Below the pieces are notes generated by a model. The model did not search any database. It saw only the letters and a list, made by a program, of their open reading frames with translations, and was not told where the DNA came from. From NCBI RefSeq assembly GCF_024323335.1, contig NC_066581.1, forward strand, positions 295,874,536 to 295,938,535: a DNA stretch of 64,000 nt. Reading direction: 5' to 3'. Positions 1 through 11,885 of this stretch are shown here, one piece after another. Within the stretch, counting starts at the first letter, position 1. The number at the start of each line of letters is the position of its first letter. The translations under genes were made by a program, and so were the position numbers. Source of the DNA: Lathyrus oleraceus. Taxonomy: Eukaryota; Streptophyta; Magnoliopsida; Fabales; Fabaceae.

Positions 1-1302
1 GATATCATTGTAAAGAAGATACTAATAAGAAAAAACTAAAAAGATATTTGTTTCACCTAACTCATGGACTTGTGGTTACTATCCTTGGCATCTTTGTGGA
101 GTTATGAACTTAGAATTAGGATCTTGACCTTTGCTTTGGAACTTGTGACTTGAGACCTTGGAATTCATCTGATACCTTTGACTTTGGACTTCTCTGTGAA
201 GACTTGGCTTGGTTACTTTGTTTTCATCTGATATATGGATTATTATTTGCTTATTCTGCTTATTTGAGGCTTAATCTAAAGGGGGGAATTCTTGTTTGAC
301 TTATGTCATAAAGCTTGTTATTTTCTTGGTTAGATCTTTCCTCCCTAGCTTTTACCTTATGCTTTAGGATAGTCTCTTCTTCTCCTCCCCTTCTTTAATT
401 TTCAAAATCTTTTCTCTTTTTAAAAACTTTCTTGTTTTCAAACTTGAACCATTTTCTTAATAAACTTTGACTTTTGTCAAGTTATTTTCAAAACCTTTTT
501 CCCAATAAATGCTAATTTATCTTAAGCATATTTAGATCAATTTCAAAAAACTTAAAAAATGTCTAAATCATTCAAAACATTTTGTGCCCTTGTGTATTTT
601 TTTTTCTTTTAAAACTTTTCATTTCCATAATTGAGTTATAATTCTCCTATCTCCATAGAATTGATGATAATTCTTTTCCATCTGTGAGAGCTAGTGACAT
701 ACTTATTGATCCTTATCCAAGTTAGAGTTCTTCTCATGATGATGCAAAGTCCTCATACTTGTGGGTGACTAATTGAGTATTCTCCTTAAAATGATAAAAT
801 GTATTTTTTCATAAAACATGAATCAAAACAAACATCTTTATTATTTTTATCATGAACTACAAGGATTTGATCATCTATTGTACTTTATTGGTACGTAGGC
901 ATGCGACTTCAAAAGGTCTTGGCAAACACCAAAAAATCATTAAAAAACATTTATTTTCCCATCTCTCCAATCTTTGGCAAACAACACCCTTTTCAAACTA
1001 AAATGTACATATTTTCAAAAATGTACATATTAGCATCCTAAAATGTTTAGGATGCTAATATTTTCCCTTTGCATAACTAACACCCGGACCCTTATTCTCT
1101 TTTATTAGTTTTATTTTAAAATTTCTTTGGATTTTGTTCGTGTTTTTTCCCTTTTCCTTTGGAAACAATAAAAGTGTGGTGATGACTATTTCTTTGTGAG
1201 TTAAGTTAATCAATATCTTAATCTCAAAAAATTTACCGTTACATACTCATACTGCACTTTTACTCAAATTGAATTATTGAATAAAAGCTAGTTGAATTCT
1301 GC
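1..1302. other. Non-coding, probably LTR-derived sequence at left edge
   Basis: No coding frame of interest is seen. The stretch is AT-rich. Near 1168-1193 it carries an AATAAAAGTG tract followed by a degenerate TGGTGATGACT, which resembles the U5-end/primer-binding-site layout of legume Ty3/gypsy elements (compare TGGCGACTC in the Ogre element of this window). Since gag-like sequence starts just downstream, I infer that this is the decayed tail of a 5' LTR plus leader. Its left end lies outside the window, so neither LTR length nor target duplication can be checked. Confidence 0.35.
1027..1061. repeat. Perfect inverted repeat, 16-bp arms, 3-nt loop
   Basis: Positions 1027-1042 are the exact reverse complement of 1046-1061, separated by ATG. 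The arms contain TAGCATCCTAAA. It could be a hairpin in the LTR-derived sequence or the relic of a small inverted-repeat insertion. No terminator role is implied in a plant genome. Confidence 0.8.
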
Positions 1303-1623
1303 TTGAATCAAGCTAGCGTGAGTCAGGTACAAACACTGGAATGTGATTTATATGGAGATGGACATGCAAATGGAATATGCTCTTTAAAAGGGTCGAGTGA
1401 AAAATCTCAATTTGCTAATTTCCAAAAAAAAAAAAATCCGTATTCTAACACCTACAATCCCAGATGGAAGGATCACCCAAACTTCATATGGAGCAATAAG
1501 CAGAATACAAGTGCTAATAAGGGTGTTAAGCAAAATCAACAAGCTCAAACTCAAAGGAAACATTCACCCCTTGAGGAAACCTCAACAAATTCATCCAGGC
1601 CACTGATATCAGTTTTGAATAGG
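1303..1623 (+). pseudogene. Athila-like gag C-terminal remnant
   Basis: An open frame without a credible ATG start encodes a degenerate zinc knuckle (C-x2-Y-x3-H-x4-C, the second Cys replaced by Tyr). A tract follows containing NPYSNTYNP and WKDHPNF, which I recognise as the conserved segment after the knuckle in Athila-lineage Ty3/gypsy Gag proteins. The frame ends in a stop at 1624. The nucleocapsid region binds element RNA in functional relatives; here the lost Cys, the missing upstream gag and the later lesions make it a fossil. It lies about 0.65 kb upstream of the protease remnant of the same element. Assignment is by motif memory. Confidence 0.6.
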
Positions 1624-2264
1624 TGAATAAACAACATGAAACAATGAGTAAGAATCATGATTCATCTATAAAAAATTTGGAGATGCAAAAAAATTGGTCA
1701 GCTATCTCGGCAAATAGCCACTTTACCTAGTTCTAGTTGACGATTTACAGGTAAAAGTGTGGATAATCCTAAAAATGAGACTTGCAAGGCTTTAGAAGCA
1801 AGTTTTGAGACATAGGTGAGGATGAAAAAGGGTAAGAGGTCTTGATTGAAGAGGACGAAGTAGGGTCTAAGAAAGAGGAGAGTAAAAACTAGAGTGACAA
1901 AGTTAAGAAGGGGGTCACCATTGAGCAATTGATAGGAAAAAAAACTCCTCTTGGATAGGGACTAAGAAATAAATTCTTAATGACCCTAACCCAAAGCTAC
2001 CCGATTACATAAAACCGCCATATCCATTCATTAAGAAGAAACCACTACAGGGAGATGAGGTAGGATTGTTCCAGGTTTAAAGAGATGTTAACCAAGTTTC
2101 AGGTAAGTATTTATTTTCATGAAGTTTTAGAGCTAATGCCAAAATTTGCTAAATTTATGAAGGCATTATTAACTAGTACAAAGTAGAAGCTAGATAAAGA
2201 GCAAGTAAATATGACTGAGAAATGCAATACGACATTGCTCCAAATAATGCCAACAAAACTGAAG

Positions 2265-2664
2265 GATCCAGGTAAGTTTATTATCTCTTGCTACCGGTGG
2301 GGTAAAGATCCTACGTGTTCTATGTGATTTTGGGTCGAGTATCAATTTAATGCCTCTTAATAAGGCAAAAGACTTAAATTTGGGAGAGATCAGACCTAGT
2401 AATATAACTCTCACCTTAGCTAATTTATTTGTTACTCATCCTCATGGTGTTTTACAAGATGTGTTAGTACATGTCGATGGTCTAGTTTATCACACATATT
2501 TTGTGGTAGTAGATATGAAGGGAGACACATGTGGTTCAGTTATTCTCGGACGCCAATTCTTGGCGACCGAGAAAGTGATAATAGATTTGAAAACAGAAAA
2601 ACTTAGCTTGAAGTTAAATAATGAAAAGTGGTGTTTAATGCTTATGAATGGATATTGTATGTAG
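2265..2664 (+). pseudogene. Athila-like retroviral-type aspartic protease remnant
   Basis: The frame contains LCDFGSSINLMPL (protease active-site region; Athila elements typically have D-x-G-[AS]-S there), then KAKDLNLGEIRP, HPHGVLQDVLV and VILGRQFLAT, the C-terminal ILGR-PFLAT-type motif of retroviral aspartic proteases. Homology seems to begin in another frame near 2265-2295, implying a small frameshift upstream of the active site. The protease would normally cut the Gag-Pol polyprotein in virus-like particles. RT, RNase H and integrase, expected next, are absent: only about 140 bp separate it from the motif at 2805-2826 that usually follows pol in this lineage. Confidence 0.65.
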
Positions 2665-3341
2665 ATAATCTGAAAACATGCTACCAGATTGAAGACAAAG
2701 GTATCAAGGACAAAAAAGGAAGGAATAAAGGAAAATTTTCCGACATGAGGGTATCCCTTATGCCTAACGTGCCTTAGAGGACCGTCAAGTCGATGACAGT
2801 AAAGAAGCGTTGGGTGGGAGGCAACCCATCAGTAAGTCTGTTTTTAAATATTTTATTTTATTAAAACATGTTGATTTTTGTATGTTATCTAGAAAGAAAA
2901 GAGCGCAGGTGAAAAATAAAGTAGAAAAGAGACAACTAAAAGGAAAAGAAGAAAGGAAAAGAAAAGGAAAGCCCCTGAAAAATCATGCATCCTATTACAC
3001 GTGTGATAGGGCTATATCACGTGTACGATGGCTTCATAACACGCGTGATATAGATGTTGGATAATCTGGGATCCGATAGTATTGCGCGCGTGATGGACAC
3101 ATGAAACATGCGATAGAGACGTTGACAGAGAGACGTTGGAAGAACCGTTAGCATCTCGCGTGATGAACGTATGATGTGCGCAATGAGAACATAAATTTGC
3201 CTATAAATAGAGAATTTCAAATCTCTTTTCCTCACAAACCATTTCTCTAATCTCTCTTAACCCTAAATCTCTTCTAATCACCATCTTCTACTTAATATTT
3301 TCTCTGTACAGTTGTTATTTTTGTGTGTTGTTGCAAGCATA
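2665..3341 (+). other. Post-pol spacer of the Athila-like element
   Basis: No gene is seen. Around 2805-2826 the sequence reads GCGTTGGGTGGGAGGCAACC, which I recognise as a conserved block between pol and the third ORF of legume Athila/Calypso-type elements. Its position right after protease-like sequence is direct evidence that most of pol was deleted. The rest is purine-rich (2890-2980) and then ordinary non-coding sequence. Confidence 0.45.
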
Positions 3342-4624
3342 ATGGGTCATAAAAGAGGAAGAGTTGAAAGAGGTTCATTATCACGCGCTACTCCCGCACC
3401 AAATGCTCAAAATTTTCAAAATATGAAGTTTCTTTCTAAAACAAATGTTGAAAAGTATTTAAAGTTGGTTGACTACCATATCATGAGAGAAAGAGCTTTT
3501 GCATGCGATGGCCTGAGAGGCTTTGAAAAAGTGGTGGAAATGTTGCAACAACGACAATGGGTAAGTTTTAATGATTTAATTCAAAAAAACCAATAAAACC
3601 ATTGGCCTCGAGTTTTATGCAAATGCTGCTTTTAGTAATGTGGGCTCTTATGCTTCATATGTCTGTGGGTAAGTACATCGATTACTCTAATAGAGCTATT
3701 AATTCTATTTTGAATCTTCAACCTCCTTAAGTCTGTGCTCTTAAGACTTATAAAAAGGAGCATCATGTTATAAACAAAACCATGGCCTGAGAAATGCTTG
3801 ATGCTTTATATAGATCTAGGGTTGAACGGATGATTAAGCATGTCTTAGCGTTGTGACTTAGAACCATTGAATTTTTCCAAAACCCTAGGGTATGGGCCTC
3901 ATTCTTTGTGCAAACTCTAGAAGTTGCTTTTAATCATTCACAATTTATTGTGAAGTAGTGCTTAGGACTTTTGGCTCTTTTAAGTGGATAGTCTATTAAT
4001 ATAGGGTACTTAATTTTTGAAAAAATTAAAAATATGGCTAACGCTGCACACCAAGCTTGTGGACATTTGTGTGTTATTAATTAATTATGTAGGAGAGTCG
4101 GAGTACCCACATACCCAGATGACGAGATGATAGGTCCAAAAGCACATATCAATGCTTAGGCAATTAGGAGGCTTCAACATAATCACCTAGCAGGAGTAGC
4201 TCAACAAGATCAAGAGGATAACCAAGCAGGAAACGAAGAAGAATTCTACCAACCTCAAGTGCACATCAGGAGGCGCAAGTTCAAGAAAATCAACAGGCAT
4301 CGGAATTTCAGAGAAGGATGAAATCTCATGCAGTGAGAGTAACAAGGTGGATAACAGAAGTTTCATCCACCTTGTATGATAAACCCCCAATGTTTGCACC
4401 AATATTCAAAGACTTCTACAACCAATAAGAAGACCATATTTATGCCCAAAGTTTACGAGCACGTTTTACAAGCGCCGAAGAAATGGATAATTATTTCATA
4501 AATCAAGATCAAGATCAAGAAGTAAGAAGAGAGCACATGAGAGCAGAATGGAACCGACAAAATAATGATTTCAACAATACCATCAATGACATGCATGATC
4601 TTTTCCACGGTGATAACATGTGAA
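3342..4624 (+). pseudogene. Decayed third-ORF (plant transposon protein/env-like) remnant
   Basis: An ATG at 3342 opens an 84-residue frame starting MGHKRGRVERG with KYLKLVDYH and RERAF motifs. Recognisable sequence continues past the first stop (3594) to about 4620 through several stops (for example TAA near 3728, TGA near 3787 and 3854) and at least one frame slip, with readable pieces such as EFYANAAFSNVGSY and VGVPTYPDDEMIGP. I recognise it as the ORF downstream of pol in legume Athila-like elements, sometimes annotated as a putative plant transposon protein. Its function is not established. It is clearly non-coding today. The lineage assignment is moderate; the decay is certain. Confidence 0.5.
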
Positions 4625-5880
4625 GAAGACATGTAGAAAGTTTTAAACTTTTAGAAGATTTTTTTTATGTATGCCCAATGAAGTGTAATATCACTTATAA
4701 GTACTCTTCCCCATTGTATGATTTTAATCATGTTTGTCTTTAATGAATGAGTTTGCTACTGCCGTTTCTTTCTGATTTATAAAAATTACAACTTTAGCAT
4801 TGAATAGATGAACTAAAGCATCATTAGGTGAAACTTGATCATCTGGAAAGTGACTTACAAATTAAAGTAAAGGATGAAAATGGAATCAACAGACTTGTAC
4901 TCAACTTTCAGATACCTTAACTAGTAAGGTTTGAGCTAAATTATATCCACCATTCACTATTCCTTTGATTGAGTGTATCCATACATTATTGCTTTATCAG
5001 GTTTGAACTATTTTCGATTTAATTTGTTTGGTTTTATTTACAAACATAGAGGCAGTTGTTGCTATGAACTCTGAGCTATTTTAAAACCACCATGTAGTAA
5101 TAGGTAAAGTCTTTGCTAATCACTTTGAGCTTAGCCCTTCTTTAGGTGACTTAGCCTTATTTATTAGCCATATGACTTGAAATATTACATCTTTACACCC
5201 TCTCTTTGGATTTAGGTAGAAATTTTTAGTTCTAAAGTTGTATGAAAAAGAATAAGTTTGGAATTGCTCTTGGAAGTGAGCAAGGTTTAAGTTTTGGGTT
5301 GGGGTACTAGAGAAAAAACGATCAAAATTTCAATTTTTTTGAGAAAATAAGAAGTTAAATATAACTTCTTCAAAAAGAGAGAAAAATAATGCAAAATGAA
5401 TATTGAGAACCACAATAGTGATACATTTAGCATTGTTAATCAGGAAAAGAGTTAGGATGATAACAATAGGAGAACTAGGTACCTAACTCCAAAGGTTTAA
5501 ACTTACATTCCTACAAAAAATTCCTACCCAAACATAAGCCGTGTTACAATAGAAAAAGCCCTCAAGTGTGTGTGTTTTGATTTCTTTGACGAATTCTATT
5601 AGAACATGATCAAACTTAGTATAAACTATTTTGCATGTTGATAGAGAGACTACCCTATCAATTGAGTGAATCATGGTAAGATGAGAGACAAGATGAGTAT
5701 TTATCAAAGATTGAGGATGTTTTATAAATTTTCCAGATTGCAGTTGGAATCTAGAATGGTGGTCAGGTAAAAAAAATCATATGGTGATGTTCACTCGTTA
5801 TTGTTGCAACTTGTTTTTCAATTTGGAATTTGCAGTGCAGGCAACTTACTTGAAGACAAGCAACAATTCAAGCTTGGGGT
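4625..5880. other. Non-coding 3' region of the Athila-like element
   Basis: No supportable gene. The ORFs here are short and not conserved-looking. The segment ends with AAGCTTGGGGT at 5870-5880, a polypurine-like tract directly before TGTGATGACA, which fits a polypurine tract/3'-LTR boundary. Confidence 0.35.
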
Positions 5881-7330
5881 TGTGATGACATTTTGTCATT
5901 GCATATTTTATGTCGAAAAAACAAAGAAAAACAAGTCGAAGATGATGGAATTTGATGAATAATGGTCAAAGAACAAAGCAAAAATGACCAAGTATGAAAA
6001 ATTGGGGACTTAGAGAAATTTGGCTGAAAAAGAAGCAAAAATGAGCAAGCCACTAGAATAATTATGCATTGCATTGAGCACACGACAGTAAAGAAGAAAA
6101 GTGGTATCACGCGCCATCGTGCACGTGGAAGAGCTGCCAAGGCAACATCGCGCGTGCGATGTAGTCTATTGCACATGCGATGGGCCATTTTCTAGGAAAT
6201 TTATGAAGTGTTCTGGTATGATTTGATGGCTATAAAACAGCAGACTTGGTTCTTTTTTATGGGTTCTGCGATTGGAGACTGGAGGGTACGATTTACAACA
6301 CCAGAAGTGAGTTTTGGAGCGCATTCAAAGCCATTGAAGGCCAGATCTTCAAGGAATTCTTATGTAATCTTATTCTTATCAATTGGTATTGTAATTTTAT
6401 TAGTATGAGTAGCTAAACACTTCTAGGTTAGTTTTTTTGTTGATAAACCTGTTTCGAACCTGTTGGGACATATGTTTAATTTGATGTTTCATGAATTATC
6501 TTAGTTATGTTTCTATTTAATTTCTTTTTTTTACTTAAAGCGCATTACTTGAGATACTTCGTTGATGTGATTATGGACGTATTTGGAATACTGACCCTTA
6601 GCCTATGCGTTTGATCTAAGGAAATTATCGTACTTACATCGGTTGAATTGGGATATGAGACCTCAAGTAGTGGCCTTAGAATTGGCATACTATATCATCA
6701 CTTGATTTCAGTTACGTAGGTTGAATAAGGATAGGAGACTTCATGTAGGAATCAGTGAGCTATACACCAAGGGATTGGGTATAGTGGTATAGTTTACTCA
6801 ACATGAAAATATAACGACGCTTGATTTATGTAACGCATTAGACATCAACAGGGGAGAAATAGGGGATTACAGGCAAAACTTGATTTCCGGTTTGGGAGTC
6901 GATTATGTAAGAGGAAGGTATTGGCACCCGTCACGTCAGTTGTACTCAACTGGAACTATTTAGTTAAATTTGCGATTGAATGTTGGCTTATATTAGTTTG
7001 TGATATTCTACTTATTGAGCGAGAAAGAAAATATTTTTAGGAGTTTTCGTTAATGTGTATAACAAGATTTCAAAATCCTCCTCCTACGTATCTCTAGGTG
7101 CAATGGAGAACTCAAGGCATCATAGTTCTTTGTAGAAAAAAACAATTTGTTGGTTGCTTTTAAGGAGTGATGCTTTATACATATCGAGTGGTTAAACCTT
7201 TTCTTGTTGCTCGCTCTTAGAGGCTGAAACCTTTGTTTGTTTCACGACGATATGGATAAAGTGTACTCATTTCTGAAAAAGTTTTCAAAGCCGCGTAAGG
7301 GCAGAAAATAAGTTTGATTTGTTTGAGTAT
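5881..7330 (+). repeat. Probable 3' LTR sequence of the Athila-like element (end undefined)
   Basis: It starts TGTGATGACATTTTGTC after a polypurine-like tract, as a plant LTR should. Near 6915-6930 it has AAGGTATTGGCACCCG, similar to the GAAGGTGTTAGGCACCC block in the Ogre LTR of this window. The 3' end is not clear because I found no matching 5' LTR copy in the window, and the sequence past about 7000 may belong to another element. No gene is present. Confidence 0.35.
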
Positions 7331-7358
7331 GTTTTAGGGTTTGAAAGACAAATATTCA

Positions 7359-7705
7359 TGACTTGCAAGCAATTACTACTTGGGTATAATATTCGGGACT
7401 ATGATTGGACCTTTCACCCAAGTAGTCTTTTTCTTTCAATTTGTTTGCAAAAAGATTTGGATATTTACAAGTGTTTTGAATGAAACACATACACTTGAGC
7501 TTGCAAGCTATTATAAATTGGGCTTAGTGTTCAGGACTATGACTGGAACTTTCACCCAAGTAGTCTTTTTCTTTCCATTTATTGCAAAAAGGAGACGCAT
7601 TTATATTTTAGCGAAAGATGAAGTATTTATGACTTACAAGAAATTACCATTTAGGTCTAATGCTCGGGGCTATGACTAGACCTTTCACCCAGGTAACCTT
7701 TTTCT
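7359..7705 (+). repeat. Three-copy tandem repeat, about 135-bp period
   Basis: Three imperfect copies share the order 'GACTTGCAAG... GGGACTATGA... CCTTTCACCCAAGTAG... CTTTTTCTTTC'. The GGGACTATGA block recurs near 7394, 7532 and 7666, giving spacings of about 138 and 134 bp. Copies differ at many sites, so the array is old. It produces a misleading open frame (7380-7679) that reads through two copies. It probably belongs to a retroelement leader or LTR. Confidence 0.7.
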
Positions 7706-9579
7706 TTCATTATTTGAAATGGTTAACGTATGAGTTAGTCGTTTTGAGCTTGACTATGAAAAGAGCTTGATTATGGGTCAAGCGTTTGATTTGCATTGTG
7801 ACATGAATTGAGTTATGAAAATGGTTGAGAAATGGTTTGAAATAGATAATGAAGAATTATATTGCATGCAAAAAATGCAAAAAAAATAGAATTTAAATCA
7901 TGTTAAAATCAATTGAAAATAAAATAAAATAAAAATAATATGGAAATAACAAACATGGGGTTTAACCATCAAATCAATGGTGCAAACAGTAGAAAATGCC
8001 CAGGGCCCAAACAAAGACCCATTGCAGCTTCAGTAAAGGAAACAGGAGGTGTGCAGGTGTAAGAAGTGTAGATAGCAACGATTTTAGTCCTGGGAGTCCA
8101 ATGCAAGGCAATGCAAGTGTGAATCAGAACAACAAAAAACATGTGTCAAATCTAGTCACATTCATCATGCTTATCACATGTTTCACTCACGTTTACACCT
8201 TCAAAATGAACACAAACTCCCTCCACTGAACACTCCCCTCCACTGCACCGGAGGTCACCTCTGGCGGCGAAGACCTTATCTATGAAACAATCACATCACC
8301 ATATTCCTCTTCTTCCCCTGAATATGAATATCACATCTAAGTCTCCTTATTCTTCTTCAACAATCCAAATCGAGGCTAATTGCACAAGAACCCTAAGTTT
8401 TAGAAGTGAAATTAAATCACGGATCCTTGGAATAAAATCCCTAGAGGTTAGGGATTTGATTCCTCTCAACGAGCTTTACATCATGGTAACTAGTATGCAA
8501 CGAATCAATGAAAGAAAAAAATATCTCCGAAGCAGAGAATTGCTCTGGCGAGTTGTTGAATCAGAGAAGATGAAGCAGTGATAGAAAATCACTTGAATCA
8601 GGTACTTCTTGCTCCTATATTCTTCATCTTTCTTATGATTCTCTTCTTCTTCTTCTTCTTCCACTTTCGGAGATTGGATGAGTGTGAGTTATGAGAGAGT
8701 TATAGAGAGTGGATCGTTGATTTGCTATGAGATTGATAAGGTTAAGCTTTACCCCATTGAAGCTTCAATGTGGAGCTTTAATGGAGTATTTCGAAGGAGC
8801 TTTATGTGAGGGTGAGATGAAAACATGTGATTTTGAGCGATGAAGTATGAATATGAGTTGCTAAATTTCTGAGAATGTGAAGAGTGAGGGATACTGAGTT
8901 GTTGAATGATTGAGTTATGATGAATGAATGATGGATAATTGGTCATTTAGTTAGTTAGAATGTTATGGGGACTAGGGAATTCTGTTGAAAAATTCAGTTA
9001 GGGTATGTAACTGAATTTGTGAATTTGAAGTGGATTAGGTGTTTAGTTGTAATTGATTGATGAGTTAATTTGATACAATTCGGATTAAATGGTTGAGATT
9101 GAAATGTTGGGTTAATTTAAATATGGATGGTGATGGTTGTCGCTACCGGGATTTCACGATAATGAAACTGATACTAAAGAGATGCCAAAGAGAGGAAAAA
9201 TCAGAAGAGTCACCACCGAATTTTATTTGTGTGCCTCTATCGGAGAGGGGAGGGGAAATGGTCGATAGAGGCGAGGAGATACTCTAAGGAATCCTTTTGG
9301 GGTTGTTCACGGGGATCATTGCGCTTTCGAGAAAGGCTTGAATCCATCTTACGCTAAACATGCATGCCCAGTTATGAAGAGTATAGTATGATGCAATGTT
9401 CTATATGAAAAATACCGATGTATGCAAAATGTTGATGTATGCTCAGACCGCTAGGGGTATGTAAATGTGGTATATGGATTGTGCCAAGAGTGGTTGGGCT
9501 TTATGGAACTTCCCATTTCAGCTGGAAAATTATGCATGAAGTGATGCATGTAATGCATGTGGATTTTTTTAGGGAATTA
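7706..9579. other. Non-coding stretch, probably retroelement-derived
   Basis: No gene is supported. A TTC/CTT microsatellite lies at about 8641-8661. Near 9205-9260 there is GTCACCACCGAATTTTATTT followed by a TCGGAGAGGGGAGG block, which resembles LTR-edge sequence of legume Ty3/gypsy elements. The 8282-8581 frame is serine/arginine-rich noise over microsatellite-like DNA. Confidence 0.4.
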
Positions 9580-10527
9580 TTTTTGTTTCCAATGAGAGAT
9601 TCATTCAAGGTAGGAATATCAAGGATTGTATTTGTTTGGCCTTAGAGGCAACTAACCTTCTTCAAAAAAAAAGACTCATGTAGGAAATTTATCTTATAAA
9701 GTGGACATCTCAAAATCCTTTGACACCATTAATTAGGATTTCCTGCTCAAAGTTCAAAGATAATATGACTTTGATCATAAGTTTTGTCAATGAATCACCT
9801 TTATTTTTGGAATCTACTAGAATGTTTGTTGCTATAAATGGATCTCTCCATGGTTTTTTTTTGTAAGAGAGGAGTCATATAAGGTGATCCTTTGTCTTAT
9901 CTCCTTTTTTTGTCTTACTGAAGAAGTTCTTAGCAGAAGGATCTAAAAGCTTGTGATGGTCCCCTTAGTCCAATGAAAGCTACTAGGCTAATGAAATCCC
10001 TTCACAGATCTTATATGCCGACGAGACTCTAATACTCGGTGAAGGGAAAACTTCTAACATCATTGCACTGAATCAATTATTCTTAAGTTATTCTCAAGTT
10101 TCTAGTCAAGTCTTTAGTACATCCAAATACACTTTCTTCTAAGGTGCTATGTCTCAGAGAAGATCCAACCACATTATCAATCTCACTGGTTTTTTCAAAG
10201 GAAACATGCCTTTTAAATATCTTGAAGTTCCCATATTTAAAGGCAAAGTCAATGCTTCTTATCTTCAAGGCTTAACAGATGACATGTTTGCCAAAATGGC
10301 CTATTGAAAGAGCACTATTCTTTCTTTTACTGGAAGAACCCTCCTTATCAAGGTTGTCATACAAAGCATGTATCTCACTATATTGTTGTGTACTTTTTGC
10401 CGGTGTCTTTGACTAGAGACATTGACAAACTGTTAGAAATTTTATTTGGAGTGGGGATGTCACCTCTAGGAAACTAGTTATTGTACCTTATAAAAGAGTT
10501 TTCCAGCCGAAGGCACATGGTGGCTTA
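9580..10527 (+). pseudogene. L1-type LINE reverse transcriptase, 5' half (dead)
   Basis: Broken frames carry the order of plant L1 reverse transcriptase motifs: FIQGRNIKDCI near 9600, a KVDISK-like segment near 9690, the RGVRQGDP-like block near 9870-9900, and at 10014-10025 YADE where YADD is expected, so a catalytic Asp is lost. MSQRRSNHIINLTG, FKYLEVPIFKG and the thumb region near 10310-10500 follow. In-frame stops (TAA about 10139, TGA about 10305) and frame shifts show it is inactive. It likely lacks its 5' end. It is interrupted at 10527 by the chromovirus array and resumes at 25700. Confidence 0.8.
10523..10527. repeat. Target-site duplication, left copy (GCTTA)
   Basis: GCTTA directly precedes the TG of LTR1 and is repeated directly after the CA of LTR3. 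Five bp is the usual duplication length for Ty3/gypsy integration. Removing the array and one copy closes the LINE reading frame, which independently confirms the boundary. Confidence 0.93.
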
Positions 10528-11166
10528 TGTAACACCCCGATAAAATAAGATAATTATTTAAATTGAGTTAATAATATATTTATTAATTTAATTAAATAAT
10601 TGGAATTATTATTATTATTGGAATAATAATTATTGGAATATTATTGGGATTATTATTATTGGATTATTTTTATTGTTATTATTGGAATAAAAGTAGAAAT
10701 CAGTAAATAGGTTCCATTTGGTAAAAAGGGTTATTTTCACGTGAAAAGGGAAAAGAGACAGAAAAGTGGAAAAGGGCAAAGAAAGCCAGAGAACAAGGGT
10801 CGAAGGAAGGAAAAGCTTGAAGCTTAAAGATTCGCCGGATTAACTCAGGTAAGGGGGGTTTATCGTCGATTAATGGGTATTATGGGATAATATGTCATGG
10901 GTAGTGATAAACCATTGATTTACCTCTGATTGGAATAATTATGCTGAAAATTGTGAACTCTTTGGATGAACGAAATTGGGTTACAATTGAAGGAAATTCG
11001 TAGGAATTAGATGCAATAGTGTTAGAAATTGTGAGATCGAATAGGTTATGATTCGTGTTAGATGAAATGAACGATTATTGTGAAAAATTGGACTGTGGAA
11101 GGTTGAATTGGATAGATCTCGTAGCAGAGAAAGCCATAGCAGATCTGGAAGTCTGGTTTCTGGTCA

Positions 11167-11393
11167 TACGCGTATGGCACTAGGCAATACGCGTATGAGA
11201 TGGCATGGTACGCGTATGGCACTAGGCAATACGCGTATGGATGAGGAAGATGATGTTTTGAACGTGGTTTGGTCTCTGTTGGTACGCGTATGGGGAAGTG
11301 ATACGCGTAGCATACGCGTATGAGATGGTGTTACGCGTATGGGATTTGGCTGGGAAATGGGCCATACGCGTATGGGACTAGGCAGTACGCGTA
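11167..11393 (+). repeat. TACGCGTA octamer array in LTR1
   Basis: Ten perfect copies of the palindromic octamer TACGCGTA start at 11167, 11188, 11209, 11230, 11283, 11302, 11313, 11332, 11365 and 11386. Four spacings are exactly 21 bp and two are 19 bp, about two helical turns. Each contains ACGCGT, which fits the vCGCGb (CGCG-box) consensus bound by plant CAMTA factors (known motif; binding here is inference). Confidence 0.9.
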
Positions 11394-11717
11394 TGGGCAG
11401 GATTGTGATTTTTCTGTGCTGTTGTTGTGCAGTTTTTGGTTGTTCAGCTGAGTAATGTGATTTAGCTGATGTACGATATATTAGGGATCATTTCCCGTTG
11501 TTTTGAGTAGTATAGGTATTAGTAGAGTGTGCTAATACTGTGGTTGTTCTTTGGCATGATCTGATATGCTTATGTGATAAAATACTGATGATGTGTGATG
11601 GTATGCATGATCTTGTGAATGTATCAGTTATGTGTGCATTTGTGAAATAGACTGTTTTATGGCTTAGAGTGTGAGAATATGTCTATTCTTGAATTGTGGT
11701 TGATGATTTAGCATTGC

Positions 11718-11885
11718 TAGGTGATTAGCATGCATATTGTGGCCTTTATGGTGGTAGCTAATTCCCATGGTGAGGAATTAGTGAGTTAGTCATTTTGGAC
11801 TGTTGTTGATGTTTGCATGCTAGGTGAATTAGCGTGCATAGCATGGCCCTTGGGGTGGTAGCTAATTCCCATGGTGAGGAATTAG
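11718..11885 (+). repeat. Duplicated hairpin block inside LTR1
   Basis: A segment of about 104 bp is imperfectly duplicated in tandem. Each copy ends in a hairpin with perfect 8-bp arms, CTAATTCC and GGAATTAG, around the loop CATGGTGA (11758-11781 and 11862-11885). The same block recurs 6568 and 13,136 bp downstream in LTR2 and LTR3. Confidence 0.8.

Noticed and set aside
5868..6188. 106-residue ORF on the - strand with a hydrophobic stretch
   Set aside because: It overlaps the putative polypurine tract/LTR boundary, is low-complexity in places and has no recognisable domain or splice context.
11167..11393. CRISPR-like array of short repeats with regular spacing
   Set aside because: The repeats are 8-12 bp, the spacers are partly identical, there are no cas genes, and the setting is a plant LTR.
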